Shown: piece by piece, positions 1 through 5,603 of the stretch
Layout of the letters: each line of letters starts with the position of its first letter
Position numbering within the stretch: the stretch's first letter is position 1
NCBI GenBank assembly: GCA_016203215.1
Contig: JACQNF010000044.1
Coordinates: 1-8,360, forward strand
Source: Candidatus Woesearchaeota archaeon
GTDB lineage: Archaea > Nanobdellota > Nanobdellia > Woesearchaeales > GW2011-AR9
Direction of reading: 5' to 3'
Length of the DNA stretch: 8,360 nucleotides
Made by a program: the position numbers and the translations under genes
The notes under the pieces: generated by a model
What the model was told of the DNA's origin: nothing
The model's input: only the letters and a program-made list of their open reading frames with translations
Database searches by the model: none

Positions 1-39
1 GTATGTTCAGTTAAATCTAGGGTTTCTTTTGGCGTACCG

Positions 40-45
40 AAAAAA
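40..45 (-). terminator. Candidate T-run terminator after tpiA
   Basis: On the minus strand a run of six T lies about 12 bases past the tpiA stop codon. Archaeal transcription often ends at short T-runs without a hairpin, so this could end the left-hand operon. A single T6 is weak evidence, and no stem-loop precedes it. Confidence 0.25.
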
Positions 46-56
46 TGGAGAGAGTC

Positions 57-713
57 TCAACCCATCAATTCTCTTATCTTCTCCCCTGGTTTGCGGGCAC
101 GGAGAACAGCATGGCCAATGAGCACTCCCCGTGTTCCCAGTGAAAGGGCGGCCTTGACATCCTCTCTCGTATGCACACCTGCTCCACAGAGAACCGTCGT
201 CAGTGGGCTTATCCTGTGGACAAGACGGACTGCATCCGCAATAATCTCCGGCTTCGCTGACGTCACAGAAACACTTCCGCCGATCAACGCCGGTGGTTCA
301 TAGGCAATGGCATCTGGATGCAGCCGTGCAATCTTCTTGATCTCTGCAAGTGTCGAGGCGCAGACGACGGTCATGCGGCGGTGCTTCTGACACAACGCAA
401 TCGTTTTCGCGATCTGCGCAAGAGGAATCCGTCGTTCGGAATGATTCAGAAGTGTTCCTTCAATGCCGAGCAGTTTCAACTCTTGGGGTGAAATATGCCC
501 CGTATATGCTCCTAACAGAACGGGATCACTATGCTGGGCCAAGAGCGGCAGTCCCGTCCTTTGTCGTGCTTGCCCAAGCAACGAGGTGGGTGGTGCGAGG
601 ATGAGTTCATACCGTTGAGATTTTACTTTGGAGAAGATATCAATCAACCGCAATGCTTTCGTCCCCGCCGCTTCTGGGTACAACTTGAAATTGAGAATGA
701 AGAGCGGCTTCAT
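57..713 (-). CDS. tpiA: Triosephosphate isomerase, archaeal type
   Basis: Interconverts dihydroxyacetone phosphate and glyceraldehyde 3-phosphate in cytoplasmic glycolysis/gluconeogenesis. The 218-residue length matches the short archaeal form; bacterial and eukaryotic enzymes are about 250. Counting from the ATG at 713, the substrate-binding Asn8 and Lys10 sit in the NFK motif, the catalytic His91 in NHSERR, and the catalytic Glu139 in YEPPALIGG, the archaeal version of flexible loop 6. The phosphate-binding strands LCGAGV and GVLIGHAVLRA follow near the C-terminus. A GTG at 716 would add one residue. I prefer ATG 713 because GAGGGG (minus strand, 725-720) lies 6 bases before it but only 3 before the GTG. 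The start overlaps the upstream stop as TGATG, so translation is probably coupled to the small membrane protein gene. It is the last gene of the minus-strand run. All key residues are present and nothing looks damaged. Confidence 0.95.
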   Translation of the reverse strand: MKPLFILNFKLYPEAAGTKALRLIDIFSKVKSQRYELILAPPTSLLGQARQRTGLPLLAQHSDPVLLGAYTGHISPQELKLLGIEGTLLNHSERRIPLAQIAKTIALCQKHRRMTVVCASTLAEIKKIARLHPDAIAYEPPALIGGSVSVTSAKPEIIADAVRLVHRISPLTTVLCGAGVHTREDVKAALSLGTRGVLIGHAVLRARKPGEKIRELMG

Positions 714-898
714 CACATTCCCCTCTTTTTCGTGAGCTTGTTCATCCTGCGGAAGAGATACCAGAAAATGATCAAGACGAGAATCACGGGCAAAAGAATA
801 AGAAGAAATTTAATGATCAAAATGAGGATGATGAGGAAAACAATGACGATAGTAATCAGAATTATTTGAAACTTAAGTGTTGCGGCTCTGATGACCAT
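713..898 (-). CDS. Small hydrophobic membrane protein, unknown function
   Basis: I do not recognise a family. The 61-residue product is almost entirely aliphatic from residue 10 to 49, broken by Lys30 and Pro37. This suggests two closely spaced membrane helices (about 10-29 and 31-49) or one long bent helix. It ends in a strongly basic tail (Arg50-Arg51, Lys54, Lys57-Lys58-Arg59), which by the positive-inside rule should face the cytoplasm. I chose ATG 898. An in-frame TTG at 952 would add 18 residues but would overlap the upstream gene by 80 bases and has no good ribosome-binding site. With ATG 898 the overlap with the DUF1461 gene is 26 bases, and the stop overlaps the tpiA start. Lying between a polytopic membrane protein and tpiA, it may partner the DUF1461 protein; that is inference from position only. 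Hydrophobic runs can arise by chance in AT-rich DNA, but the tight junctions at both ends favour a real gene. Confidence 0.6.
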   Translation of the reverse strand: MVIRAATLKFQIILITIVIVFLIILILIIKFLLILLPVILVLIIFWYLFRRMNKLTKKRGM

Positions 899-1490
899 GG
901 CGGAGGTAAAGGGGGATGAGTATAAAAAGGATTCCTCCAGCAAGAATGCCAAGACCTATCTTGATGCTCATCCTCAAAAAGAATTCAAGGGGAAATGTTT
1001 GGATCAGGAGTGAATCAGCAGGAAACTGCCAATTTCCCTGCGGGAAGAAAAATTCGTGAAATTGGGTGAATGCTTCTGTAAAGAAGAAACGAACTGCGCC
1101 CAAGGCAAAGAGAGACAGTAAAACAATCGCGATACCGTTGGAAAGCACAACGGTCCAAAATAGTGTACTCTCTCTGAAGCGCGCATGGTTGAGTGAAATA
1201 AAAATCAACCCTATCCCCAGGATCATCAGGAAGAGGGCATTCCCTTTCTGAAAGAGTTTCTGAACATCATCAAGATGGGCGCGTTCCGCGTCGGTATACG
1301 CGCCAGATAATTCCCCTTTCTGAAGAAGATAATCCACGACTTCTTGCTGTTCCGGCAGGTACGAACTGAAAAAGATTGTTGCTTTCACCGAAGCAAGGAC
1401 GAGAAAAAAAGCTAAGAGTAATGTCAGAGATACAGTCAATGTAATGGTTGCAATTCTTTGTCGATCTATCAATGTCTTACTGATGTCCAT
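873..1490 (-). CDS. DUF1461 family integral membrane protein
   Basis: This is a 205-residue membrane protein of the DUF1461 family (also modelled as TIGR01906), known from Firmicutes and archaea but without an assigned biochemical role. Four hydrophobic segments are visible, at about 14-36, 85-101, 110-134 and 171-196. Two soluble loops carry the family signature. The first loop has an acidic YTDAERAHLDDV stretch at 65-76. The second, between helices 3 and 4 at about 144-171, is aromatic, with His145, Phe147-Phe149, Gly152, Trp154 and a closing LLIQTFPLEFF. These loops probably lie on the outer face of the membrane, between helices 1-2 and 3-4. The ATG at 1490 lies 14 bases inside the end of gatE, so translation is likely coupled to it; no strong ribosome-binding site precedes it. 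The 3' end overlaps the small membrane protein gene. The family call rests on motifs I remember and the topology, not on an alignment. Confidence 0.8.
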   Translation of the reverse strand: MDISKTLIDRQRIATITLTVSLTLLLAFFLVLASVKATIFFSSYLPEQQEVVDYLLQKGELSGAYTDAERAHLDDVQKLFQKGNALFLMILGIGLIFISLNHARFRESTLFWTVVLSNGIAIVLLSLFALGAVRFFFTEAFTQFHEFFFPQGNWQFPADSLLIQTFPLEFFLRMSIKIGLGILAGGILFILIPLYLRHGHQSRNT

Positions 1491-3330
1491 CTTCTAACAG
1501 TTTTTTAAGATGTTTGGAGATAAATTCGCCGGAAGCCTTACCTGCTAATCGCTTCATGCATAAGCCCATCAGTGCAGAGAACGGCGCGCCTTTGTTCTTC
1601 TCAAGCACTTCCCTGATCACGGCATGAATCTCTTCCGTTCCTAAAGAGGCATACCTCTTAACATCGTACGTGCCTTTGATCATGTCAATCAAGACATCGA
1701 GGGCAATATCCTTGTGGATTTGATCCCGTGACAATGCGCGGAAGAATTCTCGTAACTGTTCTTCGCTGAGCAATTCTGGGTCAAGCCCATACTTTCGACG
1801 GATCTCGATCGGGAAGGAGACCAGAACATCAGCTACAAATGCGGGTTTTATCGCCGGGTAGTGTTTAACGATCTCCTCAAAAAGAGTAACCTTGTCGGAT
1901 TTAGCGACGTATTCCGCAAGATCGGCGGCCAGCCCCAAATCACGTTGATAACGCTCAATCTTCTCTGGAAGTAATTCTGGCAAGGAAATACCTTTCAGCG
2001 AGGGATAGATCAACGGAACATCTGTTTCAGGATACATCCGTGCCGCGCCGGGCATGGGGCGAAGGTAACTTGTGGTGCCATCGTCATTTGCCTTGCGCAC
2101 TTCCGTAGGCACGCCGACGAATAGTTCTTCCACTCGCCGGTAGACTGCTTCTAACGCTTTCCGCGCGTTTTGTTCTTCATCCGCAACCAGAACATATGCA
2201 TCTCCTCCTGCCACGCTTAACGCTTTTTCAATCTTGTCAATCGTCTCTGAAGACAAAGCATACTTTGTGCTCGTCTTTTTCTCTTGATCAAATTCGTCAG
2301 AATGGATGATTCCTCCCACCCCGGCAAGAATTCGCGCCCGTCCCGCCAATTCTGTGCCTACGCGGTGTTTTGGCAGCAATTCCTTTCCTAAAAGACCTGA
2401 GAATTGGTTTAATCGGATGCCGAGTACTTTTCCATTCTTCTTCTGCAATGCTGATGCAATGATTTTTGAAGTCGAGTTCTGAAAGAGGTGTGTTAATTCA
2501 ATAATCTTAAACTGCGTTAATTTTATTTTCTTGATCTCTTCTTTCAGCTTGAGGAGTTCTTCCTGGCGTTTAGCCTCGTATTCGACGAGGAGAGGAAGCA
2601 GGCGCAGATCCTGTGCGCCTTTGATCTCCACGCGGCTTCCGCCTTTGATGGAGACGTTGACATCTTGGCGAATTGTCCCTAGTCCGCGTTTGACTCCCGG
2701 AAGCGATCGCAGAAGCATGCCGAGATGCTTGGCAACCTCTTGGCATTGTTCTGGTGAGGTGATGTCCGGTGCCGTGCCCACTTCGATAAGAGGAATCCCC
2801 AATCGATCAAGGCGGTATGTTCTCGCGTCAGGCGTGTCATTGATGATTTTGCAGGAATCTTCCTCGAGTGAAACGTTGGTAATGTTTACTTTTCCTTGTT
2901 TTGTTTCAATCAACCCGTTTCGTCCGATCAACCCTGTTCGTTGGAAACCAGATGTGTTCGATCCATCGACAATCGTTTTACGCATCATCTGGATGACATC
3001 TGTGACGTTCGCGTTGACGAGGAGGCAGAATTGCAGTGCTGTCGTGAGCGCCTCACGATTTGTTTCGTGAGGGGGTTCTGAATCTGTTTCGACAAGACAG
3101 GTGGTATCGTGGTATCCTTCATAGATGAAGATTTTTCCTTTCTGTTGTTCTTTGACGGCGGCGATATCCATCACTCCGCTTTCTCCTGCGGCAGCGCGGA
3201 GAGTTCGTCGGAGGGTGAACTGTGGCGAATCATCCCGCAATCTCGTTGGGCAGTGGCAGAAGAGTTTTTTCCCTTCAAGCTGTTGGTGAATCTCAATCCC
3301 GCACTTTAGACCTAGCTTGGTGAATGTCAT
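1477..3330 (-). CDS. gatE: Glutamyl-tRNA(Gln) amidotransferase subunit E
   Basis: GatE is the tRNA-binding, kinase-like subunit of the archaeal GatDE complex, which converts misacylated Glu-tRNA(Gln) to Gln-tRNA(Gln) in the cytoplasm; ammonia comes from the asparaginase-like GatD. The 617 residues match the family. The cradle begins with GLKCGIEIHQQLEGKKLFCHC (residues 7-27). It continues through DGSNTSGFQRTGLI (122-135), RLDRLGIPLIEVGT (173-186) and RGLGTIRQDVNVSI (215-228). An AspRS-like GAD insertion covers roughly 285-405. Cradle sequence resumes at RPMPGAARMYPETDVP (424-439), and a helical YqeY-like tail occupies about 475-617, ending in conserved-looking GxxxxLMGxxMKRLxGKA residues. The start is fixed by GGAGGG at 3341-3336, 5 bases before ATG 3330. 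Its ATG overlaps the stop of a 40-codon copy of its own 5' end (ATGA). gatD is not in this window. The gene ends overlapping the DUF1461 gene by 14 bases. Confidence 0.96.
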   Translation of the reverse strand: MTFTKLGLKCGIEIHQQLEGKKLFCHCPTRLRDDSPQFTLRRTLRAAAGESGVMDIAAVKEQQKGKIFIYEGYHDTTCLVETDSEPPHETNREALTTALQFCLLVNANVTDVIQMMRKTIVDGSNTSGFQRTGLIGRNGLIETKQGKVNITNVSLEEDSCKIINDTPDARTYRLDRLGIPLIEVGTAPDITSPEQCQEVAKHLGMLLRSLPGVKRGLGTIRQDVNVSIKGGSRVEIKGAQDLRLLPLLVEYEAKRQEELLKLKEEIKKIKLTQFKIIELTHLFQNSTSKIIASALQKKNGKVLGIRLNQFSGLLGKELLPKHRVGTELAGRARILAGVGGIIHSDEFDQEKKTSTKYALSSETIDKIEKALSVAGGDAYVLVADEEQNARKALEAVYRRVEELFVGVPTEVRKANDDGTTSYLRPMPGAARMYPETDVPLIYPSLKGISLPELLPEKIERYQRDLGLAADLAEYVAKSDKVTLFEEIVKHYPAIKPAFVADVLVSFPIEIRRKYGLDPELLSEEQLREFFRALSRDQIHKDIALDVLIDMIKGTYDVKRYASLGTEEIHAVIREVLEKNKGAPFSALMGLCMKRLAGKASGEFISKHLKKLLEDGHQ

Positions 3331-3344
3331 TCGTTCCCTCCGTC

Positions 3345-3373
3345 TTCGTGAGCCGAAGCGTGGCTGAGGCGAA
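3345..3373. repeat. Imperfect REP-like hairpin in spacer between gatE copies
   Basis: Outer arms TTCG (3345-3348) and CGAA (3370-3373) and inner arms AGCC (3351-3354) and GGCT (3362-3365) could pair, with unpaired bases between them and a 7-base loop. The sequence is GC-rich compared with its surroundings. It resembles small dispersed intergenic repeats, but only one copy is present here, so that identity is inference. Confidence 0.3.
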
Positions 3374-3382
3374 CTCCCTTAC

Positions 3383-3399
3383 CAGATTTGGGAAATCTG
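3383..3399. repeat. Perfect 7-bp inverted repeat (CAGATTT-GGG-AAATCTG)
   Basis: CAGATTT at 3383-3389 and AAATCTG at 3393-3399 are exact inverse complements around a 3-base loop. It lies in the spacer between the two gatE start copies and inside the 40-codon frame. It could be an RNA hairpin just upstream of gatE translation, a protein-binding palindrome, or the end of an inserted repeat. Confidence 0.6.
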
Positions 3400-3463
3400 T
3401 GTAGATGAATCTCAATTCCGCACTTTAGGCCGAGTTTGGTGAAGGTCATCTGCTTCCTCCGTT

Positions 3464-3487
3464 TTTGTGAATGTTACCTGCTTCCTC
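3464..3487 (-). repeat. Third, degenerate trace of the gatE start motif
   Basis: These 24 bases match copy B at 3436-3459 in 20 positions, offset by 28 bases. The trace keeps the GAGGAAGCAG ribosome-binding-site block and the following ACATTCAC-like bases, but the ATG is replaced by GTA, so it cannot start translation. It partly overlaps the upstream end of copy B and lies just after the DUF444 stop. A match this short could be chance, but its position next to two clear copies argues for a local duplication history. Confidence 0.5.
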
Positions 3488-3499
3488 TTTCATTTTGCT

Positions 3500-4621
3500 T
3501 CATCGTCCTGTCCTTAAAAAATGCCGTAACGTTGTGGCAATATCGTTTTTGTCTGCGAGCTTTGCCGCCCTGACTTTTGAACCGATAATCGCCGACGTTT
3601 CACTTAAGTTAAAATGTTTTGAGAGTTCCAGAAGATACTGTCCATCTCCTTTCCCTGTCTTGCATTGGCCGTATCCAAACATGTTTACTGCAGGAAGGAG
3701 ATGGTCTTCCAGCAGTGAGAATGCTTTTTCGGTGTCCTCATTCTGGCGGCTTCCATTTTCTCCATCAGAAAAATGAAATGGATAGATGTTGTACGTAGAG
3801 GGATCGTAATCCTGTGCGATGATCTCCATGCAGAGGTGATATGCGGGTGTGAACGCCGTCCCCCCCGCCGTTGTCGTTGAAAAGAATGTTTCTCGATCGA
3901 CTTCCAGTGCATCTGAATCGTGAATGATGAATCGCTCCTCAACTCCTTTATAGAATCGTTGGATCCACGTGCTAAGCCAAAATGATGTTGTCCGCACCAG
4001 CATTTTTTCCATCTCTCCCATCGAGCCAGAAACGTCCATCATATAGATGATGGCAGCATTGTTCTGCGGCGTGGGCACAAGTTCCAGCGCCTTGTAGCGC
4101 ATATCGCTTGCAGTTGGAACGATACATGGTTTCCGATAATCATATGTCCCTTCTGCTATTTGTCGTTTCAATGCCCGTTTGTAGCCGCGAGGGAAACTAC
4201 GAAGAGTTTCCGGACCGACGGAGGCAATTCCTTTGACACGATATTTCTTGCTGATGATTCTGTCCTCTCCTTTTGGTTCGATGTACGGGAGGCCTAATTC
4301 TTCTCCCAACATCTCTGCTAGCTCTTCAAGGGAAACCTCCACCTCCATAAAATGGGGGGCTCCCCTATCTCCTGCAATCGCATCTCCATTCTCTCCCGAG
4401 TCGGGATCGTAAGAATCGCCTTCTTTTCCTTCGCCTTGACTTACGCCGCCCTCTTCTGCAAAGCGGAAACGCGGAATCTCAATCTGCGGTACGGGAATAG
4501 TCACCGTTTTTTCTCCTTGTTTTCCAAACAAGTCTGTTCTCCAGAGATAGTCTCTCAAGTTTTCGCGGATTTCGCCCTTGACGATTTTCCGAAACCGGTG
4601 GAGATCTTGGTTAATGCCCAT
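3500..4621 (-). CDS. DUF444 (YeaH/YhbH-like) von Willebrand A-type protein
   Basis: This 373-residue cytoplasmic protein belongs to the DUF444 family (YeaH of E. coli, YhbH of Bacillus). In bacteria the family is often found beside the PrkA kinase and SpoVR. Its molecular role is not settled. The N-terminus has the family pattern: QDLHRFRKIVKGEIRENL at about 5-22, a basic-to-proline stretch ending IPRFRF at 49-54, an acidic Gly-rich linker (56-89), and the SLEELAEMLGEELGLP segment (97-112). The C-terminal domain holds a complete metal-ion-dependent adhesion site: DVSGS (Asp196, Ser198, Ser200), Thr255 in AGGTAF, and Asp286 in FSDGENG. ATG 4621 was chosen because family similarity begins there. 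The open frame extends 77 codons further upstream, but that part is Arg-rich and antisense to the divergent gene. No Shine-Dalgarno sequence precedes this ATG, which fits a leaderless transcript. It is the first gene of the minus-strand run. Confidence 0.9.
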   Translation of the reverse strand: MGINQDLHRFRKIVKGEIRENLRDYLWRTDLFGKQGEKTVTIPVPQIEIPRFRFAEEGGVSQGEGKEGDSYDPDSGENGDAIAGDRGAPHFMEVEVSLEELAEMLGEELGLPYIEPKGEDRIISKKYRVKGIASVGPETLRSFPRGYKRALKRQIAEGTYDYRKPCIVPTASDMRYKALELVPTPQNNAAIIYMMDVSGSMGEMEKMLVRTTSFWLSTWIQRFYKGVEERFIIHDSDALEVDRETFFSTTTAGGTAFTPAYHLCMEIIAQDYDPSTYNIYPFHFSDGENGSRQNEDTEKAFSLLEDHLLPAVNMFGYGQCKTGKGDGQYLLELSKHFNLSETSAIIGSKVRAAKLADKNDIATTLRHFLRTGR

Positions 4622-4645
4622 TTTTCTGAAAGAACAGCCCAAGCA

Positions 4646-4654
4646 CTTAAACTT
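4646..4654 (-). promoter_or_regulatory. Candidate TATA box for the minus-strand run
   Basis: On the minus strand AAGTTTAAG is centred about 29 bases before the DUF444 ATG, preceded by purine-rich GAAA that could act as a BRE. With transcription starting some 25 bases downstream, the leader would be only a few bases long, matching the missing Shine-Dalgarno sequence. Assigned by pattern and spacing only. Confidence 0.4.
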
Positions 4655-4668
4655 TTCGACAACAACAA

Positions 4669-4679
4669 TTAAAAATAAA
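4669..4679 (+). promoter_or_regulatory. Candidate TATA box for the PLP-fold gene
   Basis: TTAAAAATAAA is centred about 24 bases before ATG 4698, the spacing expected for an archaeal TATA box serving a leaderless mRNA. No Shine-Dalgarno sequence precedes the ATG. It shares a 76-base divergent region with the opposing DUF444 promoter, so one regulator could affect both directions. Confidence 0.5.
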
Positions 4680-4697
4680 CTTCCGCTTTGGCATTCC

Positions 4698-5540
4698 ATG
4701 AGCGATACCTCTAACATTGAACTATCCAGAGAGCGAATACGCCGTCTGCTCCGCCAACGGACACGGTATCCTTTTGTTGCAATTACAAATCGGGGCGACG
4801 CCGCCATCAAAGCAGTTCTTTCTTCTCTCCCCAAAGACAAAACTCTTCTCATCCCGGAAGAAGGCGGCTGGATCAGCTATCAGCGCATTCCTCGGGAGAA
4901 ACATCTCCTTGTTGAAGAAGTACGCTGTGGTGATGGGAAACTGTCACTGGAAGACCTGCGAATGAAACTTGAAACACGCGCTTGTTCTGCGCTCCTCTAT
5001 CAAAACCCGGGCGGCTATTTTGCCGAACAGCCTGCGTCTGAAATTTATTCCACATGCCGGGACAAGAATTGCCTGGTCATCATGGATGTTTCCGGCGCCA
5101 TTGGTACACCGCTTTGTGAGAGTGCCGCCGCAGACATTTTCGCCGGTAGTTTTGGAGAAAGCAAATTAGTCAATGCGGGGAAAGGAGGTTTTCTTGCCTG
5201 CCGCGATGAAGCGGTCTTTCGCTCAATCATCTTCACAGAAGCGAGCGATCCTGTCATCCTCTCCTCGATAGAAGATCATCTTGAGAATCTCGATCGGCGG
5301 ATTTCATTTTTGACCCAAAGACGGGAACAGGTTATCCGTGATCTTCGTGATTTTTCGATTCTCCACAAAAATGATCTCGGCTTTGTTGTTGTCGTGGTTT
5401 TCTCCTCAGCAGAGGAAAAAGAAAAGATTATAAACTATTGTCAACAGAACAGCTTGGAGTGGACGGAATGCCCGCGGTATATCCGTGTAAAGCGTCCTGC
5501 AATCTCCATTGAACTCAAGCGGCTCGAAGAAAGTAGATAA
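4698..5540 (+). CDS. Compact DegT-like PLP-fold protein, substrate unknown
   Basis: The 280-residue product appears to be a shortened fold-type I PLP enzyme, closest in pattern to the DegT/DnrJ/EryC1/StrS sugar aminotransferases. NRGDAAIKAVL (31-41) resembles the phosphate-binding SGTAAL region. LLYQNPGGYFAE (99-110) is followed by VIMDVSGAIG (127-136), where Asp130 would pair with the pyridine nitrogen. GSFGESKLVNAGKGGFLA (150-167) resembles the family's SFxxxKxxxxGxGG motif, making Lys156 the likely Schiff-base lysine. DegT enzymes are usually 370-400 residues, and here the region after about 170 is much reduced, so activity is uncertain. ATG 4698 was chosen over an in-frame ATG at 4578, because the extra 40 codons are antisense to DUF444 and the TATA element sits just upstream. 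No sugar-nucleotide genes are nearby to suggest a pathway. It could be a diverged aminotransferase, a lyase, or a non-catalytic PLP binder. Confidence 0.65.
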   Translation: MSDTSNIELSRERIRRLLRQRTRYPFVAITNRGDAAIKAVLSSLPKDKTLLIPEEGGWISYQRIPREKHLLVEEVRCGDGKLSLEDLRMKLETRACSALLYQNPGGYFAEQPASEIYSTCRDKNCLVIMDVSGAIGTPLCESAAADIFAGSFGESKLVNAGKGGFLACRDEAVFRSIIFTEASDPVILSSIEDHLENLDRRISFLTQRREQVIRDLRDFSILHKNDLGFVVVVVFSSAEEKEKIINYCQQNSLEWTECPRYIRVKRPAISIELKRLEESR

Positions 5541-5563
5541 AGATGCTGGGTGGCGGCTGATTG

Positions 5564-5571
5564 ATTTTATG
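5564..5571 (+). promoter_or_regulatory. Weak TATA-like element before zinc-ribbon gene
   Basis: ATTTTATG sits about 36 bases before ATG 5604 in the 63-base gap after the PLP-fold gene, so transcription could begin near 5592 with a leader of about 10 bases. AT-rich hexamers are common by chance, and read-through from the upstream gene is equally possible. Confidence 0.25.
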
Positions 5572-5592
5572 TCCACTTTGCAACAGATATGT

Positions 5593-5598
5593 GGTGAG
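5593..5598 (+). promoter_or_regulatory. Ribosome-binding site deciding start at 5604
   Basis: GGTGAG lies 5 bases before ATG 5604, a suitable Shine-Dalgarno distance. This favours 5604 over the in-frame ATG at 5628, which has only a weak GGAA nearby. Confidence 0.5.
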
Positions 5599-5603
5599 AA
5601 ATA

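Larger units (their letters stand above)
3327..3449 (-). pseudogene. Duplicated gatE 5' fragment forming a 40-codon ORF
   Basis: This small frame opens with MTFTKLGLKCGIEIH, identical over 15 residues to the GatE N-terminus. It then runs into unrelated sequence (LHRFPKSGKGVRLSHASAHE and a few more residues) and stops at a TGA overlapping the gatE ATG as ATGA. It has its own ribosome-binding site, GGAGG at 3460-3456, 6 bases before ATG 3449. Over the 15 codons it differs from gatE at five positions, all synonymous third positions. It could be a dead remnant of a partial duplication or recombination with a related strain. It could also be a translated leader that feeds ribosomes into gatE, or a metagenome assembly join between two strain variants. 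The 119-base period is not a multiple of three, so the copy is not an in-frame N-terminal extension of GatE. Confidence 0.6.
3287..3470. repeat. Direct repeat of gatE start region (two 65-bp copies)
   Basis: Copy A spans 3287-3351 and copy B 3406-3470, so the period is 119 bases. By eye 54 of 65 positions match, with no gaps. Each copy carries about 20 bases upstream of the ATG including the GGAGG ribosome-binding site, then the first 15 codons of gatE. In the coding part the differences fall only at third codon positions; they are denser between the GGAGG and the ATG. A 54-base spacer (3352-3405) containing inverted repeats separates the copies. Confidence 0.9.

Noticed and set aside
531..869. 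112-codon plus-strand open frame rich in Met, Ile, Lys and Arg
   Set aside because: Its composition is the complement of the aliphatic membrane segment of the small minus-strand gene and of the tpiA 5' end; no independent support.
899..952. 18-residue N-terminal extension of the small membrane protein from TTG 952
   Set aside because: It needs a rare start codon with a poor ribosome-binding site and would extend the overlap with the DUF1461 gene to 80 bases.
2531..3070. 179-codon plus-strand open frame opposite gatE
   Set aside because: Ser/Arg-rich composition, no recognisable motif, and wholly inside a strongly conserved gene on the other strand; a shadow frame.
3327..3449. gatE copy as an in-frame N-terminal extension of GatE
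   Set aside because: The 119-base spacing is not a multiple of three and the frame stops at the gatE ATG, so no fusion is possible without a frameshift.
3287..3487. CRISPR-like or tandem repeat array
   Set aside because: Only two good copies and one trace, imperfect, containing coding sequence, with unequal spacing; not an array.
4578..4697. 40-codon upstream extension of the PLP-fold frame
   Set aside because: It runs antisense through DUF444 codons and across the TATA-like element; ATG 4698 fits a leaderless start.
4622..4852. 77-codon upstream extension of the DUF444 frame on the minus strand
   Set aside because: It is Arg-rich, antisense to the start of the divergent PLP-fold gene, and family similarity begins at Met 4621, where a promoter-like element fits.
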